Of a DNA stretch of 64,000 bases, positions 1 to 8,178 are shown piece after piece. The notes under the pieces were generated by a model that saw only the letters and a program-made list of their open reading frames with translations, had not been told where the DNA came from and did not search any database. Within the stretch, counting starts at the first letter, position 1. Every line of letters begins with the position of its first letter. A program made the translations under genes and the position numbers. The stretch is from Actinoplanes xinjiangensis (lineage in GTDB: Bacteria > Actinomycetota > Actinomycetes > Mycobacteriales > Micromonosporaceae). The stretch spans positions 496,001 through 560,000 of the forward strand of contig NZ_QGGR01000002.1 of assembly GCF_003148685.1 (NCBI RefSeq). Direction: 5' to 3'.

Positions 1-864
1 CGGCGCGAAGAGGTCCACGCCCTTGCCGTAGTTGGAGAACGACGCCCGCCGGTCCCGGCTGTCGGTGGCCGCCACCGTCACCGCCGCGGGCACGTCCGCC
101 GGGCTGCTCATCCGCGCGTCCGAGTCCTCGTTGCCGGCCGCCACCACGTAGGTGATCCCGGCCGCGATCGAGTTCTCCACTGCCCAGTCCAGCGCCGGGC
201 TGTAGCCGCCGCCGAGACTCATGTTGGCCACCGCCGGCAGCTCCGCGTTCGCGGTGACCCAGTCGATGCCGTCGATGATGTCCGAGATCCAGCCCTCGCC
301 GTCGCAGTTCAGCACCCGGACCGCGACCAGCTTCGCCTTCTTGGCCACGCCGTACGAGGATCCGCCGATCGTGCCGGCCACGTGCGTGCCGTGACCGTCG
401 CAGTCGTCGGCGTCCACGTCCCCGTCGACGAAGTCGTACCCGGATTCGGCCCGGCCGCCGAACTGCCGGTGGCTGGTCCGGATGCCGGTGTCGATGACGT
501 AGGCGTGCACCGAGTCGCCGTCGGCGGACGGCCGGTAGCCGTGGGAGAGCGACCGGCTCCGCTGGTCGATCCGGTCCAGGCCCCAGGTGGGGTTCTTCTG
601 TGTGCCGGTCAGGGCGACCTTCCGGTCCACCTCGACGTGCCGGACCGACGGATCGGCGGCGACCCGGCGGGCCTGGGCCGCGGTCATCTCGGTGAGATAG
701 CCGGGGAAGCTGCGGAACTGACGCAGCAGACGGCCGGTGAGCAGGTCCGGCGCGCCGTCCCGGAACGTGACGATGTAGCGGCCGACCGGCTCCTCGGCGG
801 CGTGCGCCGGTACCGGTGACACGATGACGGCGGCGGCCAACGCCGCGGCGATCCACTTACGCAT
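1..864 (-). CDS. Secreted subtilisin-like serine peptidase (S8), C-terminus beyond window
   Basis: Exported subtilase that would degrade extracellular protein. The 288 visible codons run from the ATG at 864 to the window edge with no stop. A signal peptide (residues 1-22, ending AHA) is followed by an I9-type propeptide (about 25-85, with the IVTFRDG strand). The catalytic domain starts near WGLDRIDQR. Catalytic Asp is D125 in YVIDTGI and catalytic His is H158 in [10 protein letters not shown]. The oxyanion Asn is N245 in VAAGN. The Ser motif (GTSMA type) must lie left of position 1 and cannot be checked. It is transcribed away from the response regulator at 912. Family is certain; substrate is unknown. 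Confidence 0.93.
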   Translation of the reverse strand, partial: MRKWIAAALAAAVIVSPVPAHAAEEPVGRYIVTFRDGAPDLLTGRLLRQFRSFPGYLTEMTAAQARRVAADPSVRHVEVDRKVALTGTQKNPTWGLDRIDQRSRSLSHGYRPSADGDSVHAYVIDTGIRTSHRQFGGRAESGYDFVDGDVDADDCDGHGTHVAGTIGGSSYGVAKKAKLVAVRVLNCDGEGWISDIIDGIDWVTANAELPAVANMSLGGGYSPALDWAVENSIAAGITYVVAAGNEDSDARMSSPADVPAAVTVAATDSRDRRASFSNYGKGVDLFAP

Positions 865-911
865 GCCCGGGGTGATCGGTCGCCGGACCGGCCGGTTGAG
901 AGGTCGCGGCG

Positions 912-1538
912 TCAGACCCGGTGGGCGAGCAGCGCCAGGCGTACCCGGTTGGGGCTGCCGGTCTTGGTCATCAGTGCGGTGATGTGCGTCTTCACCGTGG
1001 TCACCCCGATGTGCATCCGCTCGGCGATCTCGGCGTTGCCGAGCCCCTCCCCGACCAGGACGAGCACCTCCTGCTCGCGGGCCGTCAGGCCGGCCACGCC
1101 GGCGCGCGGCTCGGGACGGGCGTCGACCGCGCGGCGGACCAGCCGGCGCAGCACGTCCTGACTGAACGGGCTCTCCCCGGTCGCCGCCTGCCGGATGCCG
1201 TGCAGCAGCTCCTCCGGCGGGGCGTCCTTGAGCAGGAACCCGCAGGCACCCGCCTGGAGCGCCGGGTAGAGGTGGTCGTCGTCGCCGAACGTGGTGAGCA
1301 CCAGCACCCGCGCCGCCGGGCGGGCCGCGACGATCCGGCTGGTCGCGGTGATCCCGTCGACGCCGGGCATCCGCAGATCCATCACGATCACGTCCGGCAG
1401 CAGACGGGCCGCCAGCTCGACGGCGGCCCGCCCGTCACCGGCCTCCCCGACCACCTCCATGCCGGTCTCGGCGTCGCAGAGCATCCGCAACCCGGCCCGG
1501 ATCAGCTGCTGATCGTCGACGAGCAGTAACCGGATCAT
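912..1538 (-). CDS. NarL/FixJ-type response regulator
   Basis: DNA-binding partner of the histidine kinase encoded just upstream. The 208-residue protein has a receiver domain (1-120) with acidic pocket D8/D9, phospho-acceptor D54 in VMDLRMPG and conserved K104 in FLLKDA. A LuxR-type helix-turn-helix follows (about 145-205, LTAREQEVL and [12 protein letters not shown]). The ATG at 1538 is chosen because it overlaps the kinase stop codon by 4 bp (ATGA, 1535-1538), showing translational coupling. A longer reading frame upstream is only kinase-gene shadow. It is the last gene of a four-gene operon (4028 to 912). The signal and regulon cannot be read from sequence. Confidence 0.95.
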   Translation of the reverse strand: MIRLLLVDDQQLIRAGLRMLCDAETGMEVVGEAGDGRAAVELAARLLPDVIVMDLRMPGVDGITATSRIVAARPAARVLVLTTFGDDDHLYPALQAGACGFLLKDAPPEELLHGIRQAATGESPFSQDVLRRLVRRAVDARPEPRAGVAGLTAREQEVLVLVGEGLGNAEIAERMHIGVTTVKTHITALMTKTGSPNRVRLALLAHRV

Positions 1539-2680
1539 CCCGGCAGCACCGTGCTCACACGCCATCCCTTCCCGTCCGGCCCGGCGATCAGGGTCCCGCC
1601 GAGCACCTCGACCCGTTCCCGCATGCCGGTGATCCCGTGACCGCCACCCACCGGGACGTCCCGCGGACCGGCCGGCCGGCCGCCGTCGTCGGCGACCGCC
1701 CACTCCACATCGGAGCCGGCCGCGCGGACCCGCAACGACGCCGTGGCGGACGGGCCGGCGTGCTTCGCCACGTTCGTCAGGGCCTCCTGGGTGAGGCGGA
1801 GCACGGCCAGGCCGCGGACCGCGTCCAGGGAGCCGACCGCCGGGTCGATCTCCGCCTCCACGATCACGCCGGCCAGGCGGGCCTTCTCCACGGCACCGTC
1901 GAGCGCGGCGGGCAGGGCCGACGGTTCGATCGCCGTCAGCGACGCGTCACCACGTACCCCCTCGGGGTCGCGCAGGACCGCGACCAGCCGCCGGAGGTCG
2001 GTCAGCGCCTCCGTCCCGGTCCGGTGGACGTCGTCGAAGACGTCGGTCACCCGGGGGTCCAGGTCCGGCAGCACGTGCCGGGCCACGCCGACCCGCAGCA
2101 CCACCGAGGCGATGTGGTGGGCGACCACGTCGTGCAGCTCACGGGCGATGGCGGCACGCTCGTCCGCACGGACGGCGCGCTGCTCCGACTCGGCCCGGCG
2201 CGCGGCCTGCCGGCCCAGCTCGTGGGTGGTCCGCCCGACCGTGCCCAACAGGATCGGCAGGCCCAGGCTCGTGCCGAGCCCGACCAGCCCCTCGAAGAGG
2301 CTCACTCCCGAGCCGGGCAGCCCGAGGGTGAGGTAGACCGTGGCGACCAGACCCGCGCCGGCCGCGACGAACCAGATCCGGGGCGCCCAGAAGGCCAGCT
2401 CGCCGACGGCCCATGCGGTGCCCACCTGGTTGATCGTCGAGTCCTCGAGGACGACCAGGCTCACCCCGAACAGGAACGTCTGCACCAGCAGGTTGATCGG
2501 CTGCCGCCGGTGCAGCAGGAGACCGGATGCGAACGCCAGCCCGGCCAGGACCCACTGCGGGCCCGTCGGCGGCCGCTGGGTGCCACAGATGACGAGCAGA
2601 TATGCCAGGCCGCTGAGGATCAGCAGCAGCATGCGCGGAAGCGTCTCCCGCACGTTGAAGAGGCGACCCGCCCGGCTCAT
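1535..2680 (-). CDS. Two-component sensor histidine kinase (HisKA_3 type)
   Basis: Membrane sensor kinase of 381 residues that would phosphorylate the response regulator it overlaps. Residues about 15-150 are hydrophobic with four to five membrane spans and no sizeable extracellular loop, suggesting an intramembrane sensor. The dimerisation/phospho-acceptor region has H183 in the ARELHDVVAHH motif. The ATPase region carries the N box (LTQEALTNVAKHA) and late G box (GGGHGITGMRERVEVLGG). The ATG at 2680 opens right after the ABA4-like gene stop at 2686, leaving a 5-bp gap. This is the usual NarL-partner kinase layout in actinobacteria; the stimulus is unknown. Confidence 0.94.
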   Translation of the reverse strand: MSRAGRLFNVRETLPRMLLLILSGLAYLLVICGTQRPPTGPQWVLAGLAFASGLLLHRRQPINLLVQTFLFGVSLVVLEDSTINQVGTAWAVGELAFWAPRIWFVAAGAGLVATVYLTLGLPGSGVSLFEGLVGLGTSLGLPILLGTVGRTTHELGRQAARRAESEQRAVRADERAAIARELHDVVAHHIASVVLRVGVARHVLPDLDPRVTDVFDDVHRTGTEALTDLRRLVAVLRDPEGVRGDASLTAIEPSALPAALDGAVEKARLAGVIVEAEIDPAVGSLDAVRGLAVLRLTQEALTNVAKHAGPSATASLRVRAAGSDVEWAVADDGGRPAGPRDVPVGGGHGITGMRERVEVLGGTLIAGPDGKGWRVSTVLPG

Positions 2681-2685
2681 GCCGG

Positions 2686-3111
2686 TCAGCCTAGGCGCTC
2701 GGGCCAGCGGGTACGCACCGCCAGGTAGGCGGCCAGCCCGAGCGGCCCGAGCATGATGGTCAGCACCAGGATCGGCGCCATCAGCAGGACCGGGATCCCG
2801 CGCTCCCGGCTGTCCAGGTAGGACCATCGCCCGACGAACAGGTCGAAGGCGATCATGTGCGCCCACCCGGCGGCCGCCCCGGCCGGGGAGCCGAGCAGCT
2901 CGGCCACCCCGTCCAGGGTCGGGTTCGACACGCCCGCCCAGACCGCGCCGAAATCCGGGACGATCAGCGCCGCGTAGATCGCCACGATCGGCAGCACGAT
3001 CAGCGGGCTGCGCACGATCCGGGTGGTCCACGACCACTTCGGGAGCAGGATCATCAGCGCCCAGAACGGTGCGGCCAGCAGGAACGTCAGTTCGAACAGG
3101 GTCGCGGTCAC
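2686..3111 (-). CDS. ABA4-like (DUF4281) small integral membrane protein
   Basis: A 141-residue protein with four hydrophobic segments, beginning VTATLFELTFLLAAPFWALM. The central WAHMIAFDLFVGRW and the end LGPLGLAAYLAVRT match the ABA4-like family, which contains plant ABA4 (neoxanthin formation) and many bacterial proteins of unknown role. The GTG start at 3111 overlaps the stop of the preceding gene (GTGA, 3108-3111). It lies directly upstream of the kinase gene, so it may be sensed by or help the two-component system, but that is inference from the operon only. No catalytic residues can be assigned. Confidence 0.82.
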   Translation of the reverse strand: MTATLFELTFLLAAPFWALMILLPKWSWTTRIVRSPLIVLPIVAIYAALIVPDFGAVWAGVSNPTLDGVAELLGSPAGAAAGWAHMIAFDLFVGRWSYLDSRERGIPVLLMAPILVLTIMLGPLGLAAYLAVRTRWPERLG

Positions 3112-4028
3112 GCCCGCCCCCGGGTGGCGGCGACACTCGCGACAGCGGTCACGACCGCCAGGGCGGCGAACGCGGCGAGGGTCGTCCCGTCCGGCTCCAG
3201 CAGCGGTTGCGCCCGCAGCGCCTGCCAGGTCAGAAGGATCACGAGTACGGCGTACGCGCTCCCGCCGATCAGCACGAGCCGGGCCCGGACCGTCTCCCTC
3301 AGCCGGGTCCACCGGCCCAGCCCGAACGCGAGCAGCGGGATCGCCTGGAGGGCGTGCAACCCGACGAAGTGGCTGATCCGCAGGTCCCCGCCGGTGGTGC
3401 TCCATCCGGTGACCGGCATCGACGGGCCGCCGTCCGGCACGCCGACCGAGTGCGCCCCGATCAGCCCGGTGTCGGTCACCTGCGAGGTCATCAGGAAGGC
3501 GATCATCATGCCGAGCAGGGAGATGCCCAGTCCGAGGCGGATCGCGAACGCGGCCGGCCGGTCCGGGATCCGCTGCCGCAACACGGCCACCGCGATCACC
3601 ACCTGGGCGATGAACAGCACCATGATCGACGGGCCCATGATGTTCCAGAGAGTCTCGTCGAGCGGGCTGCTCACGTTGAAGTGGCTGGTCGTCCCGCGGA
3701 TCACCTGAGTCACGATAATGGCCAGCTCGACGACCGCGACGCCGAGGATCACGGTGCCGGACCATTCGGCGGGACGGCTGCGGCGCGGCAGGACGGCCAG
3801 CATCCAGGCCAGCGTCCAGGCGTAGAACACGAACGAGACGGCGAACTTGAACGGCTTGAGCCAGATCGGTACGCCGGTGAGGATCCGGTCGTCGACGAAG
3901 ATCCCGGTGAGGGAGATGAGGGCCAGCACCGCCGACGCGGCGGTGAGCCAGAGCAGTGGCCGGTTCCAGCGGGCCGGGCTGCGCAGGGCGGGCAGGCTTC
4001 CCGCGGTGAGCGAATCGATGGCGGTCAT
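3108..4028 (-). CDS. Polytopic membrane protein of unknown function, first gene of two-component operon
   Basis: A 306-residue protein with about seven hydrophobic spans separated by short polar loops. One loop (about residues 175-200, before GWSTTGGDLRISHFVGLHALQ) could be extracytoplasmic. A conserved-looking core is PIWLKPFKFAVSF near residue 55, and HFVGLHALQAIPLLAF contains two His that could bind a metal or cofactor. I do not recognise an enzymatic family. It starts at the ATG at 4028 and overlaps the ABA4-like gene by 4 bp, so it is translationally coupled to it and co-transcribed with the downstream kinase/regulator pair. Function is unknown. Confidence 0.8.
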   Translation of the reverse strand: MTAIDSLTAGSLPALRSPARWNRPLLWLTAASAVLALISLTGIFVDDRILTGVPIWLKPFKFAVSFVFYAWTLAWMLAVLPRRSRPAEWSGTVILGVAVVELAIIVTQVIRGTTSHFNVSSPLDETLWNIMGPSIMVLFIAQVVIAVAVLRQRIPDRPAAFAIRLGLGISLLGMMIAFLMTSQVTDTGLIGAHSVGVPDGGPSMPVTGWSTTGGDLRISHFVGLHALQAIPLLAFGLGRWTRLRETVRARLVLIGGSAYAVLVILLTWQALRAQPLLEPDGTTLAAFAALAVVTAVASVAATRGRA

Positions 4029-4106
4029 GGACTCACCCTGGCCCGTCGCGGCGGCGGAATCGTCCGTCCGGGGGCCGTACCGGCGGCCGGACGAAGGAGC
4101 GCTTCT

Positions 4107-4123
4107 CCTCCTCTGGTAGGAGG
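4107..4123 (+). promoter_or_regulatory. Small hairpin enclosing the Shine-Dalgarno of the 4140 gene
   Basis: CCTCCT (4107-4112) can pair with AGGAGG (4118-4123) over a 5-nt loop, burying the best ribosome-binding sequence before the GTG at 4140. The SD-to-start gap of 16 nt is long. A regulatory role is inference; a 6-bp stem can occur by chance in GC-rich DNA. Confidence 0.3.
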
Positions 4124-4139
4124 CGGTGATACTGACGCG

Positions 4140-5561
4140 GTGGATCACACCGCCCCCCTGATTGACTTCCCCTCCGACGAGACCGGACGGCGTTCCAGCA
4201 CGGCGTTCGGCCGGGCCGTCGTCGCCGATGCGCTGCGTTCCGTGGATCCGGCCGCCGCCGGGGCCGCCGAGCGCGAGACCGACTGGCGGCGGGGCTACCT
4301 GCGCCACTTCAGAGCCCTGGTGGAGGCCGGCCTGGCCGCCGACGGCACGGCCGGTTACGAGATCGCCGAGGCCGGCCTGGCCTCGGTGCAGGCCCGCATC
4401 CGGTACCGGCGCCCGGACGGCGACTTCACCCTGGCCCAGGCCCTGATGGCGGCGCCCGAGCGGCAACTGGAGACGGTGGAGGTGAAGGGCGGGGACCGGC
4501 CGGAGACCGAGGTCGTCCTGCCGTACCGGGGTGAGCTGCTGCGCGGTGACGCCCTGCGGCGCCGGCTGGACGCCTGGGTGACGGCCGGGGTGATCGAGGA
4601 GTCGTGCGCCGAGGCGGTCCGTGAGGTCGCCGGTTCGCCGGACTGGCTGGACCTCGGCGACCAGACGCTCGTGGCGGCGGGGGCCGGCACCGAGATGGGA
4701 CCGGTCGGCTCGTTCCTCGGCTGGGGCGGCACCGTCCTCGCCGTCGACCTGCCCCGGGAGGAGCTGTGGCAGCGCGTTCAGAAGAAGGTGACGGCCGGCC
4801 GGCTGCTCGCCCCGGTGAGCGGTTCGACGCCCGGCGCCGACCTGCTCGGTGACCTCGGCGCGGTGGCGCAGTGGGTACTCGGCTTCGACGGCCGGTTGAT
4901 CCTCGGCAACTACGTGTACGCCCCCGGCGGCGCGTATCCGCTGCTCGCGGCGGCCGTCGACGCGCTCGGCACCCACCTGCGGCACCACCGGCACGACACG
5001 GCGCTGGCGTTCCTGGCCACACCGACCGACGTGTACGCGACCCCGGCCGCGGCCGTCACCCATTCCCGCGAGCGGTACGCCGCCCGGTCCGGCCGGGCGC
5101 GACTCGGCGCCGTGGTCTCCGGGGGCCGGCTGTTGCGTCCCAACTACCCGTACGACGGGGTCCCCGGCCTCAACGACAGCCTGGTCCCGCAGCAGGGCCC
5201 GAACTACGCGCTGGCCAAGCGCATCCACCGGTGGCGGGCCACGCTGACCCGGCGGGACGGGGTGGTCAGCTTCGCGGTGGCGCCGCCGACGCGTACCCGA
5301 TCGGTGGTCAGCAACCGCATGCTCGCCGCCGCCTACGCGGGCGCCCACGTGTTCGACGTGGAGGTCTTCGAGCCGGCGACGGCCAGCCGGCTGATGGCGC
5401 TGCTGCTGGTGCACCAGATCCGCAAGCCGCGGGCGGCGGCGCCGGCGGCCTGGGCGGACGAGGCGGTCGCGGCGGCGCACGGCGGGTTCTGGCGCACCGC
5501 CTACCACCCGCGGACGGCGCTGCCGCTGGCCGCGGTGCGGGGCCTGGCGCTGCAGCGATGA
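4140..5561 (+). CDS. Uncharacterised protein with Rossmann-like glycine motif
   Basis: A 473-residue protein starting at GTG 4140, the only in-frame start near the SD at 4118. No signal peptide or membrane span is seen. Around residue 180-200 the sequence GAGTEMGPVGSFLGWGG followed by a hydrophobic strand ending VDLPRE resembles a nucleotide-binding beta-alpha-beta turn. A later block, RLLRPNYPYDGVPGLNDSL, looks conserved and functional. I do not recognise a named enzyme. Its stop codon overlaps the ATG of the nucleotidyltransferase gene (ATGA, 5558-5561), so the two products probably act together. A dehydrogenase-like role is possible but unsupported beyond the glycine motif. Confidence 0.85.
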   Translation: MDHTAPLIDFPSDETGRRSSTAFGRAVVADALRSVDPAAAGAAERETDWRRGYLRHFRALVEAGLAADGTAGYEIAEAGLASVQARIRYRRPDGDFTLAQALMAAPERQLETVEVKGGDRPETEVVLPYRGELLRGDALRRRLDAWVTAGVIEESCAEAVREVAGSPDWLDLGDQTLVAAGAGTEMGPVGSFLGWGGTVLAVDLPREELWQRVQKKVTAGRLLAPVSGSTPGADLLGDLGAVAQWVLGFDGRLILGNYVYAPGGAYPLLAAAVDALGTHLRHHRHDTALAFLATPTDVYATPAAAVTHSRERYAARSGRARLGAVVSGGRLLRPNYPYDGVPGLNDSLVPQQGPNYALAKRIHRWRATLTRRDGVVSFAVAPPTRTRSVVSNRMLAAAYAGAHVFDVEVFEPATASRLMALLLVHQIRKPRAAAPAAWADEAVAAAHGGFWRTAYHPRTALPLAAVRGLALQR

Positions 5562-6106
5562 CGGTCGCGGGGCTGGTGCTGGCGGCCGGGGCGGGCCGGC
5601 GGTACGGCATGCCGAAGGCGCTGGTCCCGTACCGTGGCCGGCTCCTCGTCCAGCGGGCCGCCGGCACGCTGGAGGAGGCGGGCTGCGCGAGTGTCACGGT
5701 GGTGCTCGGCGCGGCCGCCGACGAGGTACGGGCCGCCGCACCGGATCTGCCGGCGACCGTGGTCAACCCGGACTGGGCGACCGGGATGGGCTCGTCACTG
5801 CGGGCCGGACTCGCCGCGCTGGCCGGGACCGGTGCGGCGGCCGCCGTGGTGCTGCTGGTGGACATGCCCGGCGTCTCGGCGGAGGCGGTCCGCCGGATCC
5901 TCGCGCACGCCGGCCCCGGCGCCCTGGTGATGGGCGGGTACGGCGAACGGCGCGGCCATCCGGTGCTGCTCGGCCGCGACCACTGGGCCGGCGTGTCGGC
6001 GTCCGCCACCGGGGACCGGGGTGCCCGCGACTATCTGCGCGCGAACGAGGTCCGGGTGGTGCCGGTCGGTGACGTCGCCGACGACACCGATATCGACGTT
6101 CGGTAG
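5558..6106 (+). CDS. MobA/MocA-like NTP transferase (molybdenum-cofactor nucleotidyltransferase family)
   Basis: A 182-residue GT-A-fold nucleotidyltransferase. The N-terminus AGLVLAAGAGRRYGMPKALV is the nucleotide-binding signature of MobA/MocA proteins. VVLLVDMPGVSAEAVRRI carries the metal-binding Asp, and GHPVLLGRDHW the later family motif. Known relatives attach CMP or GMP to molybdopterin, or activate other small substrates. No molybdoenzyme gene is nearby, so the true substrate is uncertain. The ATG at 5558 overlaps the stop of the upstream gene by 4 bp. It ends 189 bp before the pectate lyase gene, which has its own promoter region. Confidence 0.85.
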   Translation: MTVAGLVLAAGAGRRYGMPKALVPYRGRLLVQRAAGTLEEAGCASVTVVLGAAADEVRAAAPDLPATVVNPDWATGMGSSLRAGLAALAGTGAAAAVVLLVDMPGVSAEAVRRILAHAGPGALVMGGYGERRGHPVLLGRDHWAGVSASATGDRGARDYLRANEVRVVPVGDVADDTDIDVR

Positions 6107-6190
6107 CCGGGCGGTAGCACAAAATTACAGGCAACCTTTCCGCTCCGAGCACACACTTAATCAGTGGAATGCATTTCTTTATTCATTTCC

Positions 6191-6227
6191 AACTCGCTGG
6201 TTAATTTATTGATTAAGCGAGTTGACA
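6191..6227 (+). promoter_or_regulatory. Inverted repeat overlapping a TTGACA -35 box, upstream of pectate lyase
   Basis: AACTCGC (6191-6197) and GCGAGTT (6217-6223) are perfect inverted arms, with inner TTAAT (6201-6205) and ATTAA (6212-6216). The last bases merge into TTGACA at 6222-6227, a consensus -35. No convincing -10 lies 17-18 bp on. The surrounding 6110-6260 is unusually AT-rich. An operator repressing the pectate lyase promoter is the simplest reading; the site could instead terminate the upstream operon. Confidence 0.5.
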
Positions 6228-6295
6228 GGGGTTGCTAATGGGGGCCAGCATTTATTGCGTTCCCCCCTGAACGTCATCCCCACGAAAGGCCGATC

Positions 6296-7099
6296 GTGTT
6301 CAAGAATCTGCGGAAGCGGTGGCGTACCGGTGTGGTGGCGATCGCCGCACTCGGTCTGGGCCTCGGTGCGGTCGTCCATACGCAGGGCGCTTCCGCCGCG
6401 ACCTGGCCGACCGCGACCGGCACGGTGAAGCTCACCGCGACCAAGGCGGTCTCCGGCACCCTCGACGGCGGCCTGAAGCGTTACGTCGGCAGCGGCGCGC
6501 TCGGCACCGGCGACCAGGACGAGGGCCAGGACCCGATGTTCACCCTGGCCGACGGCGCGACCCTGAAGAACGTCATCATCGGCTCCCCGGCCGCGGACGG
6601 CGTGCACTGCCTCGGCTCCTGCACCATCTCCAACGTGTGGTGGGAGAACGTCGGCGAGGACGCGGCCACCTTCAAGGGCGGCTCCAGCGCCAAGTACACG
6701 GTCAGCGGCGGCGGCGCGAAGGGCGCCGACGACAAGGTGCTCCAGCACAACGGCGGTGGCACCCTGACGGTCAGCGGCTTCGCGGTCGCCGACTTCGGCA
6801 AGCTCTACCGCTCGTGCGGCAACTGCTCCACCCAGTACAAGCGGGCCGTCGTACTGAAGAACATCGAGGTCACCGCACCCGGCTCCAGTCTGGTCGGCAT
6901 CAACTCGAACTTCGGCGACACCGCCACCTTCTCCGGCGTCACGATCGTCGGCGACAGCGGCAAGAAGATCTCGATCTGCGTCACCTACAAGGGCAACAAC
7001 ACCGGCGCCGAACCCACCAAGGTCGCCGCCTACAAGGGAAGTACCGGCGGCGACGGCACCAATTGCAAGTTCACCGCCGCCAATGTGACCTACAAATAA
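6296..7099 (+). CDS. Secreted pectate lyase, polysaccharide lyase family 3
   Basis: Extracellular enzyme that cleaves polygalacturonate by beta-elimination, Ca-dependent in this family. The 267-residue product starts at GTG 6296 (GAAAGG about 7 nt upstream). The signal peptide ends near residue 35 (GASAAT). The rest is a compact right-handed beta-helix with PL3 hallmarks: ADGVHCLGSCTISNVWWENV, then GEDAATFKG and GADDKVLQHNG, with several paired Cys. Length matches bacterial single-domain PL3 enzymes; no carbohydrate-binding module is attached. Unsaturated galacturonate from this reaction funnels to KDG, the substrate of the kinase/aldolase pair at 11714-13272. Terminated by the hairpin at 7167. 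Confidence 0.93.
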   Translation: MFKNLRKRWRTGVVAIAALGLGLGAVVHTQGASAATWPTATGTVKLTATKAVSGTLDGGLKRYVGSGALGTGDQDEGQDPMFTLADGATLKNVIIGSPAADGVHCLGSCTISNVWWENVGEDAATFKGGSSAKYTVSGGGAKGADDKVLQHNGGGTLTVSGFAVADFGKLYRSCGNCSTQYKRAVVLKNIEVTAPGSSLVGINSNFGDTATFSGVTIVGDSGKKISICVTYKGNNTGAEPTKVAAYKGSTGGDGTNCKFTAANVTYK

Positions 7100-7166
7100 T
7101 CGGCTCGCCGCTCCACCGAGCGACCCCCCATCGCTATCCCCCGGTGTGAGCGCGAGCCATCGGTGA

Positions 7167-7202
7167 AACGGCCGGGCCCGGTGCCAGACGGGCCCGGCCG
7201 TT
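7167..7202 (+). terminator. Strong hairpin terminator after pectate lyase
   Basis: AACGGCCGGGCCCG (7167-7180) pairs perfectly over 14 bp with CGGGCCCGGCCGTT (7189-7202), loop of 8 nt. It lies between the pectate lyase stop (7099) and the convergent glxA-type gene (stop 7280). There is no long T-run, as is common in actinobacteria, so it may act in both directions. Confidence 0.75.
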
Positions 7203-7214
7203 CCCGCCCTTCTT

Positions 7215-7271
7215 CCGGCTGGCTCCCACCGCTGTCTCACGAGCGTTTTGACAGCGGTGAGAGCCAGCCGG
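7215..7271. repeat. Palindromic repeat element, intergenic copy A
   Basis: CCGGCTGGCTC (7215-7225) pairs with GAGCCAGCCGG (7261-7271), and inside it CACCGCTGTC (7227-7236) pairs with GACAGCGGTG (7250-7259). The 57-bp element shares both halves with copy B (32292-32348) and with the tandem units inside the regulator gene at 15975-16250. It begins 8 bp past the stop codon (7280) of the minus-strand GlxA-type gene. It looks like a REP-type element; mobility is inference. Confidence 0.8.
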
Positions 7272-7279
7272 GTCTGTTC

Positions 7280-8158
7280 TCAGCGGGACCGGAGACGGCG
7301 GAGCATGCGGGCGTCGGTGAAGCCGACGGCACGGGCCGCGGACTCGGCGGTCGAGCCGTGGCCGATCAGGTACTCGGCGCGTTCCACCCGGAGCAGCTGC
7401 TGATAGCGCAGCGGGGTGCGGCCGGTCGCGGCGGTGAACAGGCGGGTCAGGGTGCGCTCGCTGACCCCGGCACCGGCGGCCAGGTCGGCCAGCGGGAGCG
7501 GGGCGGCGAAGCCGGCGTCGATCCGGTCCTGGACCCGGTGCACCACGTCACTGAGGTGGGCGCGGTGGCGCAGCATGGCGCTGTCCTGCTGTTCCTCGCC
7601 ATTGCGCCGGCCGTAGACGACCATCTCGCGGGCCACCCGGGCGGCGGTCGCCGGGCCGTGCCGCTGGGCGACCAGATGCAGGGCCAGGTCGATCCCGCTG
7701 GCGATGCCGGCCGAGGTGACCACCCGGTCGTCGCAGACGTAGAGCACGTCGCGGGTCACCGTCGCCTTCGGGAACCGGCGGGCGAGCGCGTCCTGGAGAT
7801 CGTGGTGGGTGGTGCAGCGGCGGCCGTCGAGCAGGCCGGCCCGGCCCAGCGCGTCGGCCCCGGCGCAGACACTCGCGACGGTCCCGCCGGCCGCGTGGTG
7901 GGCGGCGATCCGTTCCAGCGTCGCCGCGGCGAAGAACCCGTAGCCGCTGCGCCAGCCCGGGACCAGCAGCAGATCGCCGGGGTCCAGGGCCGGCCAGTCC
8001 CGCTCGGCGCAGAGCGGCACACCCTGCCAGGTCGGCACCGGCGACGCCTCGGCCACGTAGTGCAGCCGGTAGCCCGGCGCGGTGGAGAACACCTGCGCCG
8101 GGCCGGCCAGGTCGAGCAGGTGCACCTGCGGCGTCAGGACGAACAGCACCCGGCTCAC
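7280..8158 (-). CDS. GlxA-family transcriptional regulator (DJ-1/PfpI-like domain + AraC HTH), possibly shortened C-terminus
   Basis: A 292-residue regulator. Residues 1-170 form a DJ-1/PfpI-like domain (VSRVLFVLTPQVHLLDLAGP at the start, VASVCAGADALGRAGLLDG at the nucleophile-elbow position). Residues about 195-292 are an AraC-type helix-turn-helix pair (LADLAAGAGVSERTLTRLF and SAARAVGFTDARMLRR). The protein stops at LRRLRSR, roughly 12-15 residues before the usual GVSPxxYRRRF end of this fold. The palindromic element begins 8 bp beyond the stop, so element arrival may have shortened the gene. The GTG at 8158 is chosen because the DJ-1 fold begins there. It lies 20 bp downstream of, and in the same direction as, the isochorismatase gene, a common pairing. 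Confidence 0.9.
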   Translation of the reverse strand: MSRVLFVLTPQVHLLDLAGPAQVFSTAPGYRLHYVAEASPVPTWQGVPLCAERDWPALDPGDLLLVPGWRSGYGFFAAATLERIAAHHAAGGTVASVCAGADALGRAGLLDGRRCTTHHDLQDALARRFPKATVTRDVLYVCDDRVVTSAGIASGIDLALHLVAQRHGPATAARVAREMVVYGRRNGEEQQDSAMLRHRAHLSDVVHRVQDRIDAGFAAPLPLADLAAGAGVSERTLTRLFTAATGRTPLRYQQLLRVERAEYLIGHGSTAESAARAVGFTDARMLRRLRSR

Positions 8159-8178
8159 GATCCGGTCGACTCCCCCGG

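Noticed and set aside
1637..2728. 363-codon open frame on the plus strand opposite the kinase gene
   Set aside because: Composition is the reverse-complement pattern of a real GC-rich gene (Arg/Gly/Gln-rich) and it has no family motif.
7100..7280. Insertion sequence at copy A of the palindrome
   Set aside because: No transposase gene, target duplication or terminal repeats beyond the palindrome itself.
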